Positions 8,845 through 15,825 of a DNA stretch of 64,000 nt are shown here, in pieces. The translations under genes and the position numbers were made by a program. The notes under the pieces were generated by a model. It was not told the DNA's origin, ran no database searches, and was given only the letters and a program-made list of their open reading frames with translations. The stretch covers positions 248,001 to 312,000 of the forward strand of contig NZ_JABAOB010000006.1 of NCBI RefSeq assembly GCF_012726295.1, in the 5' to 3' direction. Origin of the DNA: Chitinophaga sp. Ak27 (GTDB lineage Bacteria > Bacteroidota > Bacteroidia > Chitinophagales > Chitinophagaceae). Within the stretch, counting starts at the first letter, position 1; every line of letters begins with the position of its first letter.

Positions 8845-10626
8845 ATGACCGTAGCAGCAATATACCAGCAGAGAATCGTACAATTCCGGGAGGCCATTAG
8901 GAAGGAAAAGCGATTAACGTCTACCCTGGCATGGTGCAGGCTGGCATCCTTCCTCGTGGCATTGGCGGGCGTGGTGTTGTTTTTCCGGAATGGTAGGGAG
9001 GGCACGTGGCTGTTGTTGTCTGCCATAGGACTGGTGGCTTTTGTTTTTTTCCTGGTACGTTATTCAAAATCGCAGCAACGGCTGCAGTTGTACAACACTT
9101 TACTGGATCTTAATGAGAAAGAAAAAGAGCTGGTTACCACCGGGCAATCAGGGTTTGACAGTGGTAATGAGTTTGTGGATGACCAGCATGATTTCAGCAG
9201 TGACCTGGACGTATTCGGTCCTTCTTCGATTTATCAGCATATCAACCGCACCGGGACGCTGTCGGGCAAACAGGAGTTGGCACAGGCGCTGCGGCAGCCG
9301 TTACAGAACACAGCGGGAATAGCTGCCACACAGGAAGCATTGAAGGTATTGGCCCCGGAATTGGAATTCCGGCAACTGCTCACCGCTAATGCTTTGCTGG
9401 CCAAGGAAGAAGCAGGCGATCGCCGGGAAATTTATGCCTGGTTGGATATGCCCATCCAGTTTCTGAATAACCGGGTAGTGAAAGTGGCCATCTGGGCAAG
9501 CCCGTTGTTGGTCACAGGAGCGATTGTGGTAAATATCCTGACAGGCCATTTTTACCCGTTACTGATATTGATCATGATCAACTGGTTGTTGCTGGGGGCC
9601 AATCAAAAGAAAATTATGTCGCAATATGTGTTGATAGCGCATAAAGAAAGGATACTGGATAAGTTTTCCATTTTATTGCAATTGATCAGGAAAGGTGCCT
9701 TTGGTGCGTCGCGGTTACTCTTGCAGCAGCAGGAAACCGCCGAGGAGGCCGATGTGGCCTTACGGCAGTTATCACGTGTGAGTGGCGCCTTCGACCAGCG
9801 TTTGAACCTATTGGTGGGCATTGTGTTGAATTCCGTGGTGCTGTATGATTTTCATTGCATCCTTCGCCTGGAGCGCTGGAAATTAAAGCACCGGGAGCAT
9901 ATCACTAAATGGTTTGATGTAGTTACACGGCTGGAGGTGTGGAATAGCCTGGCCACCTATGCCTATAATCATCCGGAATTTACCTGGCCAACACCTCAAT
10001 CGGAAGGGCGCGTAATGGAGGCTGTTGCCCTGGGTCACCCACTGATACCAGTTTCCGACTGTGTAAAAAATGACGGGGCCGTTGGGGAGAAAGATAGCTT
10101 TCTGATTATCACCGGTTCCAATATGTCGGGTAAGAGTACCTTTTTACGTAGCGTGGGCACCAACCTGCTGATGGCTATGTGCGGGGCGCCGGTGTGTGCA
10201 GCGGAGATGCGGTTTACTCCCATGCGTTTGATGACATCCATGCGGATCAAGGATTCCATTGCCAGTCATACTTCTTATTTCCAGGCGGAGTTGCTGCGCC
10301 TGCAGCATATTATACTCCAGCTAAAGGCCGGGGAACGGGTATTTATCCTGCTGGACGAAATTTTGAAAGGGACCAACTCGGAAGACAAGCTGTCTGGCTC
10401 CCGCAGCCTGATAGAGCATTTTCTGCAGTATAACTGCCTGGGAATGATTGCCACGCACGACCTGGAGCTCGGCCACCTGGAAGATAACTACCCCGGTCAG
10501 ATCCGGAACTACTGCTTCGAAAGCACCATCCAGGACGATCACCTGTATTTCGACTACTGTATACAGCAGGGCATCGCCCGCAACAAGAATGCTACCTTCC
10601 TGATGAAGCAGATGGAGATTATTTAG
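8845..10626 (+). CDS. Membrane-associated MutS-family ATPase
   Basis: This 593-residue protein has the MutS C-terminal ABC ATPase domain: Walker A GSNMSGKSTFLRS (~423-435), Walker B VFILLDEILKGTNSED (~498-512) and the downstream IATHDLELG switch. The N-terminus lacks the mismatch-binding domain; instead it has two hydrophobic helices (about 30-72) and another hydrophobic pair around 212-250. It therefore resembles the Bacteroidota MutS-like membrane ATPases of unknown role, not canonical MutS or MutS2. ATG 8845 follows the preceding terminator directly. It ends 67 bases before the radical SAM gene. Confidence 0.85.
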   Translation: MTVAAIYQQRIVQFREAIRKEKRLTSTLAWCRLASFLVALAGVVLFFRNGREGTWLLLSAIGLVAFVFFLVRYSKSQQRLQLYNTLLDLNEKEKELVTTGQSGFDSGNEFVDDQHDFSSDLDVFGPSSIYQHINRTGTLSGKQELAQALRQPLQNTAGIAATQEALKVLAPELEFRQLLTANALLAKEEAGDRREIYAWLDMPIQFLNNRVVKVAIWASPLLVTGAIVVNILTGHFYPLLILIMINWLLLGANQKKIMSQYVLIAHKERILDKFSILLQLIRKGAFGASRLLLQQQETAEEADVALRQLSRVSGAFDQRLNLLVGIVLNSVVLYDFHCILRLERWKLKHREHITKWFDVVTRLEVWNSLATYAYNHPEFTWPTPQSEGRVMEAVALGHPLIPVSDCVKNDGAVGEKDSFLIITGSNMSGKSTFLRSVGTNLLMAMCGAPVCAAEMRFTPMRLMTSMRIKDSIASHTSYFQAELLRLQHIILQLKAGERVFILLDEILKGTNSEDKLSGSRSLIEHFLQYNCLGMIATHDLELGHLEDNYPGQIRNYCFESTIQDDHLYFDYCIQQGIARNKNATFLMKQMEII

Positions 10627-10654
10627 ATGGCCTCCATAAAACAAATTATTTGAA

Positions 10655-10694
10655 TAACTAAATATTTTAGTAGTTTTACTAAAATATTTAGTTA
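10655..10694. promoter_or_regulatory. Perfect 18-bp inverted repeat: two nested ACTAAA-N3-TTTAGT operators
   Basis: The arms 10655-10672 and 10677-10694 are perfectly complementary around GTTT. Each arm is itself a palindrome, ACTAAA-N3-TTTAGT, centred at 10664 and 10685, that is 21 bp (two helical turns) apart. The right arm ends on the A of the radical SAM start codon. This fits two repressor dimers on one DNA face, or an RNA hairpin hiding the start. The regulator is not identified. Confidence 0.75.
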
Positions 10695-11776
10695 TGACTT
10701 TGCCATTCCAGGAAGGGGAATCTGCGCCTCAGTATTATAAGGGCCGTGGTGCGCAGATAAACCCTAAGAACAGGTTCCTGGCAGATGAATATGCCCAGGA
10801 GCACGCGGAAGGTATTGACGAGTGGTGGCAGGCAGATGTACCAACCCAGGTATTTGAAGAGCATGCAAAAACGCTGGTCAATAAAGTGGATAGTCCGGAT
10901 GTGGGGATGTGGTTTTCCATGAATCCCTACCAGGGCTGCGAACATGGTTGTATTTACTGTTATGCGCGTAATACGCATCAGTACTGGGGGCTCAGTGCCG
11001 GTCTTGATTTTGAACGGAAAATCATTGTAAAGCATAATGCGCCGGAGCTATTGCGGAAATTCCTGGATAATAAGAACTGGGTGCCCAAGCCCATTTCGTT
11101 ATCAGGGAATACCGATTGTTATCAACCCGTGGAGCGCAAGATGTGGCTTACCCGGCAGTTGCTGGAGGTGGCGCTGGAATATAAACAGCCGGTGGGAATC
11201 ATCACCAAAAACTCGCTGGTGCTGCGGGACCGTTACCTGTTACAGCAGCTGGCACAAGATAACCTGGTTTGCGTATACGTGTCTATCACTACGCTTGATG
11301 AGGAGCTGCGCCAGAAGATGGAGCCCCGGACTGCCACGGCAGCACAGCGTTTAAAGGTAGTAAAGGAACTCAGTGAAGTGGGTATACCCGTTGGCGTTAT
11401 GACGGCGCCTATCATCCCGGGATTAAACGATCATGAAATTCCCCGGCTCCTGGAGGCGTCTGCGGCCAATGGCGCTAAGTATGCAGGGTATACGGTAGTC
11501 AGGCTCAATGATGCAGTGAAGATCATTTTCAACGACTGGCTCTATAAAAACTTTCCTGACCGGGCCGACAAGGTATGGCATCATATAGAAGGTATGCATG
11601 GCGGAACGGTGAATGACAGCGAATTTGGCAGAAGGATGAGGGGAACAGGTAATATTGCCGATTTGATTAAGCAGCAATTTAAAATTCATACAAAGAAGAA
11701 CGGGATGAATCAGGAACGCTTCGAATTCAATACAGACGCGTTTCGCCGGCCAAATGCCCAGTTAAGTTTGTTCTGA
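10694..11776 (+). CDS. PA0069/Rv2578c-family radical SAM protein
   Basis: The 360-residue protein has the radical SAM cluster motif CEHGCIYC (Cys ~82, 86, 89) inside MNPYQGCEHGC, typical of the PA0069/Rv2578c family, distantly related to spore photoproduct lyase-like proteins. Other family segments are SLSGNTDCYQPVE and PVGIITKNSLVLRD. The reaction is not established for the family; in some bacteria relatives are DNA-damage regulated (family knowledge, stated with caution). The ATG overlaps the end of the double operator, so tight repression is likely (inference). Confidence 0.9.
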   Translation: MTLPFQEGESAPQYYKGRGAQINPKNRFLADEYAQEHAEGIDEWWQADVPTQVFEEHAKTLVNKVDSPDVGMWFSMNPYQGCEHGCIYCYARNTHQYWGLSAGLDFERKIIVKHNAPELLRKFLDNKNWVPKPISLSGNTDCYQPVERKMWLTRQLLEVALEYKQPVGIITKNSLVLRDRYLLQQLAQDNLVCVYVSITTLDEELRQKMEPRTATAAQRLKVVKELSEVGIPVGVMTAPIIPGLNDHEIPRLLEASAANGAKYAGYTVVRLNDAVKIIFNDWLYKNFPDRADKVWHHIEGMHGGTVNDSEFGRRMRGTGNIADLIKQQFKIHTKKNGMNQERFEFNTDAFRRPNAQLSLF

Positions 11777-11841
11777 CAGCTCCCTAAAGATCCTTGCAGT
11801 TTGAACTAATTGTTAAGTCCGCGAAAAAAGTAAGGTATTTT

Positions 11842-11874
11842 TTTGTGTAATAAAAAAAATAAAAATTATCTTTG
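11842..11874 (+). promoter_or_regulatory. Bacteroidota promoter for module a
   Basis: A -33 TTTG (11842-11845), a 21-base spacer and a -7 TATCTTTG (11867-11874) match the Bacteroidota consensus. The predicted start of transcription is about 11881. The promoter of module c has identical boxes and spacing. Confidence 0.8.
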
Positions 11875-11927
11875 TTGAAAGAACAAAAATAACTGTGCAA
11901 CTTATATCAACATACGAGTTTTCAGCG

Positions 11928-11987
11928 ATGGCCTGCAAGCAAAAGCAGGTCAAGGCCAGATTGCGGGCATGTTGCACCGATTGTTAA
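11928..11987 (+). CDS. Putative 19-residue peptide of module a
   Basis: The ATG at 11928 opens a 20-codon frame ending TAA at 11985-11987. The peptide is basic and cysteine-rich (four Cys). Its codons TTG-CGG-GCA overlap the hexamer able to pair with the terminator arm, and its stop is 18 bases beyond it. The same layout in modules b-d is the main reason for listing it. There is no homology evidence. Confidence 0.3.
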   Translation: MACKQKQVKARLRACCTDC

Positions 11988-12020
11988 CGATAGAAGAAGT
12001 TATCAAACGATATAAACAAA

Positions 12021-12053
12021 AGTCCCGCACTAAATAAAAGTGTGGGACTTTTT
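12021..12053 (+). terminator. Terminator of module a
   Basis: The stem AGTCCCGCAC/GTGTGGGACT (10 bp, one G-U) with a 9-base loop is followed by T5. Confidence 0.8.
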
Positions 12054-12073
12054 GCTTTAGAAGCAGTAATGAA

Positions 12074-12187
12074 ATGACGACATTGAAAGAATTTCAAGCG
12101 ATAACTATAATGCAAGAAAAATGCGCCTCATGGCGTAAACGGGATGGCTTTGCCTTAAGAAAGCCATACGGACAAGGTATGCGATAG
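12074..12187 (+). CDS. Putative 37-residue peptide of module b
   Basis: ATG 12074 opens 38 codons ending TAG at 12185-12187, inside the loop closed by ACGGAC/GTCCGT. The peptide contains CASWRKRDGFALRKPYGQG and is strongly basic. The stop lies 12 bases after the pairing hexamer, so a terminating ribosome would mask the hexamer. Coding is unproven. Confidence 0.35.
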   Translation: MTTLKEFQAITIMQEKCASWRKRDGFALRKPYGQGMR

Positions 12188-12213
12188 TGTGAGATAACGC
12201 TCATCATTATTAG

Positions 12214-12243
12214 CCCGGTCCGTAAATGCGGCCGGGTTTTTTT
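12214..12243 (+). terminator. Terminator of module b
   Basis: The stem CCCGGTC/GGCCGGG (one G-U) is followed by T7. It is about 105 bases before the DinB-like gene. Confidence 0.8.
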
Positions 12244-12347
12244 GTGGCCAATCCGGCATGAAAATGGAACAAATATTTTTTAAATGATGTTATGCGCTAA
12301 CCCATTCGATTAGCAATAAGTAAAGTGCATAATCCCAAAAACGTTAG

Positions 12348-12923
12348 ATGATGAGAAACAGAAACGTTATCCAGGTTGTAAGAGAGGCCTTACTCACCAA
12401 TTTCAGGGAGTTAGATCAGTGGTTTGAAAAAGACCAGGCATTACTGCACTTCAAACCAGACCGTGATCAATGGAACATCCGCGAAGTATTGGAGCACATT
12501 GCGTTGACCAATTATTTCCTCCTGCTGATCATTAACAAGAGCACCCGCCGTGCACTGGAGCGTAAGAAAACCGGCCATACGGTGATATTGCCAGCCGATT
12601 ACCAGGATAAATTTGACCAGATAGATGTGATAGGCAGCAAATCCTTTGGCTGGGTAAGACCAGAGCATATGGAACCTACCGGGTTTAAAGATATAGCGGA
12701 AATAAAAGCCCTCCTGAAACAGCAATATGCACAGTGCATGTATAACCTGTCTTTACTGAAAAACGGAGAAGGGGTACTCGTATTTACCAATATGTCTGTT
12801 AACCAACTCGGTAAACTGGATATTTATCAATACATCTACTTTCTCACCAAGCATATTGAACGGCATATCCGTCAAATGCAGCGTCTACAGAAGGAGTACG
12901 AAGAGGATGCAGTATTAATATAA
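12348..12923 (+). CDS. DinB-like superfamily protein
   Basis: The 191-residue protein is predicted to be a four-helix DinB/YfiT-type bundle. It has an N-terminal WNIREVLEHIALTNYFLL segment with a metal-ligand-type His and a C-terminal HIERHIRQMQRLQ segment giving two more His, the usual three-His pattern. Members include thiol-dependent transferases and proteins of unknown role (family knowledge). The start is the first of two adjacent ATGs (12348/12351). Modules a and b lie upstream and a terminator follows, so it is a single-gene unit possibly controlled by those modules (inference). Confidence 0.8.
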   Translation: MMRNRNVIQVVREALLTNFRELDQWFEKDQALLHFKPDRDQWNIREVLEHIALTNYFLLLIINKSTRRALERKKTGHTVILPADYQDKFDQIDVIGSKSFGWVRPEHMEPTGFKDIAEIKALLKQQYAQCMYNLSLLKNGEGVLVFTNMSVNQLGKLDIYQYIYFLTKHIERHIRQMQRLQKEYEEDAVLI

Positions 12924-12970
12924 TTTAGGTCGACCACCAACTTCCGTTTTTGTTAATCCTGATAGTTATT

Positions 12971-13000
12971 AAGGCCGGGCATTCATGCGCCGGCCTTTTT
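12971..13000 (+). terminator. Terminator after the DinB-like gene
   Basis: The stem AAGGCCGG/CCGGCCTT is followed by a T run. From here to module c (13001-13244) the sequence is AT-rich and shows nothing I can name. Confidence 0.85.
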
Positions 13001-13244
13001 AGTGCTAAAATGCAGTATGAAAATAGTTTGGAGTGCTATATAAGAATAACTTCTTTTGTCGTATATACGTTGACGATAGTTGTTGAGGTGCTGTCTGAAT
13101 CTAAAGAAAACAAGAAAACTTTATAAAAGAGAGATTGGTGATTATATATAATACCACAGCCGTTTTTAGACTGTTTTATTAATAGCCGAAATGCCATGGG
13201 ATAAGGATAGTATAAAAATATTTTTTGAAATATTTTGTTAAAAA

Positions 13245-13277
13245 TTTGCAATATCAAAATATATCCTGTTATCTTTG
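13245..13277 (+). promoter_or_regulatory. Bacteroidota promoter for module c
   Basis: A -33 TTTG (13245-13248), a 21-base spacer and a -7 TATCTTTG (13270-13277), the same boxes and spacing as at 11842-11874. The predicted start is about 13284. Confidence 0.8.
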
Positions 13278-13314
13278 CATCGTTAAAAATTAATAATAGA
13301 ACAAACTTATAAAC

Positions 13315-13404
13315 ATGAAACGCTTTAATCTAAATATCGGCAGCTCCATCCCTTGCTTAGCGCAAGAGGATCGAGGGTTCCGGGCGTTTTATGGTTACAG
13401 GTAG
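13315..13404 (+). CDS. Putative 29-residue peptide of module c
   Basis: ATG 13315, preceded by an A-rich region usual for Bacteroidota starts, opens 30 codons ending TAG 13402-13404. The peptide begins MKRFNLNIGSSIP and ends FRAFYGYR. The pairing hexamer lies in codons TTC-CGG-GCG, with the stop 17 bases downstream. It is the best placed of the four small ORFs relative to a promoter. No homologue is known to me. Confidence 0.4.
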   Translation: MKRFNLNIGSSIPCLAQEDRGFRAFYGYR

Positions 13405-13433
13405 CTTAATAATATTTGTAAGTATAACAGAAG

Positions 13434-13460
13434 CCCGGGTCCATGGATCCGGGTTTTTTT
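13434..13460 (+). terminator. Terminator of module c
   Basis: The palindromic stem around CCCGGGTCCATGGATCCGGG is followed by T7. Confidence 0.85.
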
Positions 13461-13480
13461 GTTATCACTGTACACTGATA

Positions 13481-13588
13481 ATGAATTTACCAGCAGATAC
13501 AAAAAGGATTCAAATCCGCCGCAGCAAATGGTTTCAGGATAGCATGCCAGCATGGAATGCTAAACGGACAAGTTATGCCTTAACGTAG
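13481..13588 (+). CDS. Putative 35-residue peptide of module d
   Basis: ATG 13481 opens 36 codons ending TAG 13586-13588. A longer in-frame version from 13391 would cross the module c terminator and is unlikely. The peptide is basic and has two Trp (SKWFQDSMPAWNAKRTSYAL). The stop is 17 bases after the ACGGAC hexamer. Coding is unproven. Confidence 0.35.
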   Translation: MNLPADTKRIQIRRSKWFQDSMPAWNAKRTSYALT

Positions 13589-13609
13589 TATATGCGTTAA
13601 CGTTAGTAG

Positions 13610-13640
13610 CCCGGTCCGTGAAAACAGACCGGGTTTTTTT
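13610..13640 (+). terminator. Terminator of module d
   Basis: The stem CCCGGTC/GACCGGG is followed by T7, with the same left arm as the module b terminator. Confidence 0.85.
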
Positions 13641-13814
13641 GTATTGCCAGGCAAGAGATTATTTGAGGAGGTACATCATAAACAGGCAGGTGGAGTAATC
13701 CTGCTCCGCCTCACTCCTTATAAAGAAGATATTTTTTTCGTCTCTGTTTGCCATTTAACCCCAATCACCAGGCTATCATAAGGATAACCTGTATTTCCCC
13801 CATGATAAATTGGA

Positions 13815-13845
13815 TTTACCCAGGACCCGCAGCGGTCCTGGTAAA
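13815..13845 (+). promoter_or_regulatory. Strong stem-loop in the leader of the AAA-rtcB operon
   Basis: TTTACC-C-AGGACC pairs with GGTCCT-GGTAAA (12 bp, one bulged C, 6-base loop), 41 bases before the AAA ATPase start. It has no T run, so it is not a terminator. It may be a protein-binding or processing site in the mRNA (inference). Confidence 0.55.
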
Positions 13846-13885
13846 CCTTTATCAAACGGGAATTAAACAAAAAGAAGATCATAAC

Positions 13886-14947
13886 ATGAAGCATATAGTT
13901 AAGCAGATAGATATCACTGATGGAGATCATTTTGACGCGAAAGGGGTATATACCTTCCATTTTAATGCCATCCCGGATATCAATAACATTTATGAAATAG
14001 ATGGTGATAAAGCAGCTGCGTTGTTTACCAAAACATACCACGCCAGTATACTCCATACCCATCGCTATACCGATTATGACAACAAGAAGAAAAAGTACAA
14101 ACATAATCGAACGGTGATGGTGCTAAACAATCATTGTGTAGTATCTTTCTGGATGTCGATTTGTGAAATACTGCACGATGGATCAGTGCCAGATTTTATA
14201 TCGGAGGTAACGGAGATGGTTACCCGGTTTAAGGAAAAACAACGCCGGGAACCGCATGAAATCAACCTGATTACCAGCGGTCGCAGGGGATTAGAGTTAA
14301 AAAGCCTCGAAATAAAACGTACCCGGCTGGATATCGGGATGTTGTATGATGACGATTTTAAAGAGGTGGACAAAATCATACAGCAACGGCTGAAGAAAGA
14401 TAAAGATAAAGGTATTGTGCTATTGCACGGCCTGCCAGGAACAGGTAAAACCACTTACCTGCGCTACCTGATTGGAAAGATTAAGAAGCGGGTATTATTT
14501 GTTTCCCCCGATCTGGCCAGTAATATTATGAACCCCGAGTTCATGGAGCTGTTGATCGACAATCCGAATTGTGTAGTGGTGATTGAAGATGCAGAAAATG
14601 TGATCATGGACCGCAAGTTTACCGGGAATTCATCCGTTTCCAACCTGCTCAATTTATCTGACGGGCTGCTGGCAGACTGCCTGAATATACAGCTGGTATG
14701 CTCTTTCAACAGCGATTTGTCATCCATCGATAGTGCTTTGCTGCGTAAGGGCCGGCTCATTGCCAAGTATGAATTTAAGCGCCTGCCGGTAGGAAAAGCG
14801 CAGCAACTTTCCCGGCATATGGGATTTGATAACATTATCGATAAGCCCATGACAGTCGCTGAGATTGCCAATCAACATGAGCCATCTTTTGAAACTAAGC
14901 AACATGTGATTGGTTTCAGAAGAGCATCACTTGGAGAAATTGCATAA
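13886..14947 (+). CDS. AAA-family ATPase (Bcs1-like ATPase core)
   Basis: I start at ATG 13886; an earlier in-frame start would add 46 residues translated across the leader hairpin. The 353-residue protein has an N-terminal domain with no recognised family (1-160) and an AAA core with Walker A GLPGTGKTTYLR (~180), Walker B NCVVVIEDAE (~228) and sensor/arginine-finger region DSALLRKGRLI. There is no transmembrane segment, so it is cytosolic. It is followed by the basic protein and rtcB, suggesting that it remodels an RNA-protein complex in an RNA-repair operon (inference). Confidence 0.8.
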   Translation: MKHIVKQIDITDGDHFDAKGVYTFHFNAIPDINNIYEIDGDKAAALFTKTYHASILHTHRYTDYDNKKKKYKHNRTVMVLNNHCVVSFWMSICEILHDGSVPDFISEVTEMVTRFKEKQRREPHEINLITSGRRGLELKSLEIKRTRLDIGMLYDDDFKEVDKIIQQRLKKDKDKGIVLLHGLPGTGKTTYLRYLIGKIKKRVLFVSPDLASNIMNPEFMELLIDNPNCVVVIEDAENVIMDRKFTGNSSVSNLLNLSDGLLADCLNIQLVCSFNSDLSSIDSALLRKGRLIAKYEFKRLPVGKAQQLSRHMGFDNIIDKPMTVAEIANQHEPSFETKQHVIGFRRASLGEIA

Positions 14948-15072
14948 CATATTTATCACCCCAAATAAACAATAACAGTTATGAGAAAAGAATTTATGTC
15001 CATACAATACCGCATAGTAAACAACCTCCGCCTCAGCGCAGAGGTATTGATCAGGCGAAGTCACTATTGTTT

Positions 15073-15819
15073 ATGGACAATCAAATACACACTGACATTG
15101 ATGAATACATCGCATCATCACGGATAAGAACTGCGAGGCGCAGACTGCGCGATGCGAAAACACAGTATGATAAAACATTGCTTTCTTTAAACAGGCAGGA
15201 GTTCGAATTAAGGAGAGCATGGAACCAGCGGGGATATGTACCGCTGGAACCACCGGTAACGAAAGGCTATAAACGTTTTTTTGTTTTGAGGGACGATGTG
15301 GAGAGAAGCCGTATGGCCGATTTTTACAGGCAATTATTACAAAAAATCAATACTTTCGAATACAGCCACCGGCGCGATTTTAAAGTAAAGAAGCGATCGC
15401 ATGGCAGGAAGAAGCTGGTGGAGAAGCCACAGGCGTTATTGCACCCGGATGCAGCACACTTTAAACGGTTACAATTTTCAGATAAAGAAGCGGCTTGTTT
15501 TGAAGAGCGGTTTATTTTTATCGGAAGATGTAAGGAACCCGTGAAGCGCTATGTGTTTAAAGAGCCCTGGAGATTTGTTCTGAGAGTAAGGCCCAATATG
15601 ATCACGCAAACAAGGATGATTATACCGGAACTGCTTTCTCAGATGGATCAACTGGACAACTACATAAAACGTCGTCAGTTACAACACAGAATTTTTAAAT
15701 TAACCCGAAGTAAAAGTTCCGGCAAAAGGCATTGGATTTTCACGGATAAAAAAAAATATAAACATCCGCATCGTACCCTGCAGCAAATATTGCAGGACGA
15801 ATGGTTTGATAAAAATTAA
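15073..15819 (+). CDS. Basic protein of unknown function beside rtcB
   Basis: I do not recognise this 248-residue protein. ATG 15073 is preferred to the in-frame TTG two codons earlier. It is rich in Arg/Lys (SRIRTARRRLRDAK, KVKKRSHGRKK, TDKKKYKHPHR) and in aromatic residues, with likely helical segments near each end and no signal or membrane segment. Only 6 bases separate it from rtcB, so the two are co-transcribed. The basic character and context suggest RNA binding (inference). The name or fold could be settled only by a profile search. Confidence 0.7.
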   Translation: MDNQIHTDIDEYIASSRIRTARRRLRDAKTQYDKTLLSLNRQEFELRRAWNQRGYVPLEPPVTKGYKRFFVLRDDVERSRMADFYRQLLQKINTFEYSHRRDFKVKKRSHGRKKLVEKPQALLHPDAAHFKRLQFSDKEAACFEERFIFIGRCKEPVKRYVFKEPWRFVLRVRPNMITQTRMIIPELLSQMDQLDNYIKRRQLQHRIFKLTRSKSSGKRHWIFTDKKKYKHPHRTLQQILQDEWFDKN

Positions 15820-15825
15820 CCTCAT

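Larger units (their letters stand above)
11881..12053 (+). ncRNA. Module a: short transcript with small ORF and pairing-competent terminator
   Basis: The transcript folds CCTGC/GCAGG (around 11933-11949). TGCGGG (11962-11967) can pair with CCCGCA (12024-12029), which is also part of the left arm of the terminator hairpin 12021-12049. The two folds exclude each other, as in an attenuator. The module is followed directly by module b. I do not recognise a named RNA family. It could simply be a small RNA whose closing stem overlaps its terminator. Confidence 0.5.
12056..12243 (+). ncRNA. Module b: second structured module, related to module d
   Basis: No separate promoter was seen, so this module is probably reached by read-through from module a. 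Hairpin ATGGCTTT/AAAGCCAT (12144-12151 with 12160-12167) is followed at once by TACGGAC (12167-12173), which can pair with GTCCGTA (12218-12224). That partner overlaps the left arm CCCGGTC of the terminator (12214-12243). A smaller hairpin lies inside the loop. The same order, with compensating base changes, is found in module d. Confidence 0.55.
13284..13460 (+). ncRNA. Module c: structured transcript with small ORF and terminator
   Basis: A near-perfect hairpin pairs ATCCCTTGC with GCAAG-A-GGAT (13348-13371). Just after it CCGGGC (13380-13385) can pair with GCCCGG (13433-13438), the left arm of the terminator 13434-13460. The layout equals module a, but the primary sequence is different. 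A GGGTTC stretch recalls a tRNA T-arm, but no tRNA fold can be drawn. Confidence 0.5.
13463..13640 (+). ncRNA. Module d: structured module, paralogue of module b
   Basis: Hairpin TAGCAT/ATGCTA (13540-13545 with 13557-13562) precedes ACGGAC (13564-13569), which can pair with GTCCGT (13614-13619). An inner hairpin TTAACG/CGTTAA follows. The terminator stem is CCCGGTC/GACCGGG (13610-13633) plus T7. Order, hexamer, the following AAGnTATGC and the terminator left arm match module b, while the outer hairpin differs on both strands. That argues for conserved structure. Confidence 0.55.

Noticed and set aside
13036..13257. 73-residue minus-strand ORF upstream of module c
   Set aside because: AT-rich, no promoter or recognisable motif on that strand.
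13371..13385. T-arm-like GGGTTC segment suggesting a tRNA or YrlA-like RNA near rtcB
   Set aside because: No acceptor or anticodon stem can be drawn around it; the bases are better explained by the module c pairing.
14981..15127. 48-residue ORF between the AAA ATPase and the basic protein
   Set aside because: It overlaps the start of the next gene in another frame and has no terminator pairing like modules a-d; could be translational coupling but support is too thin.
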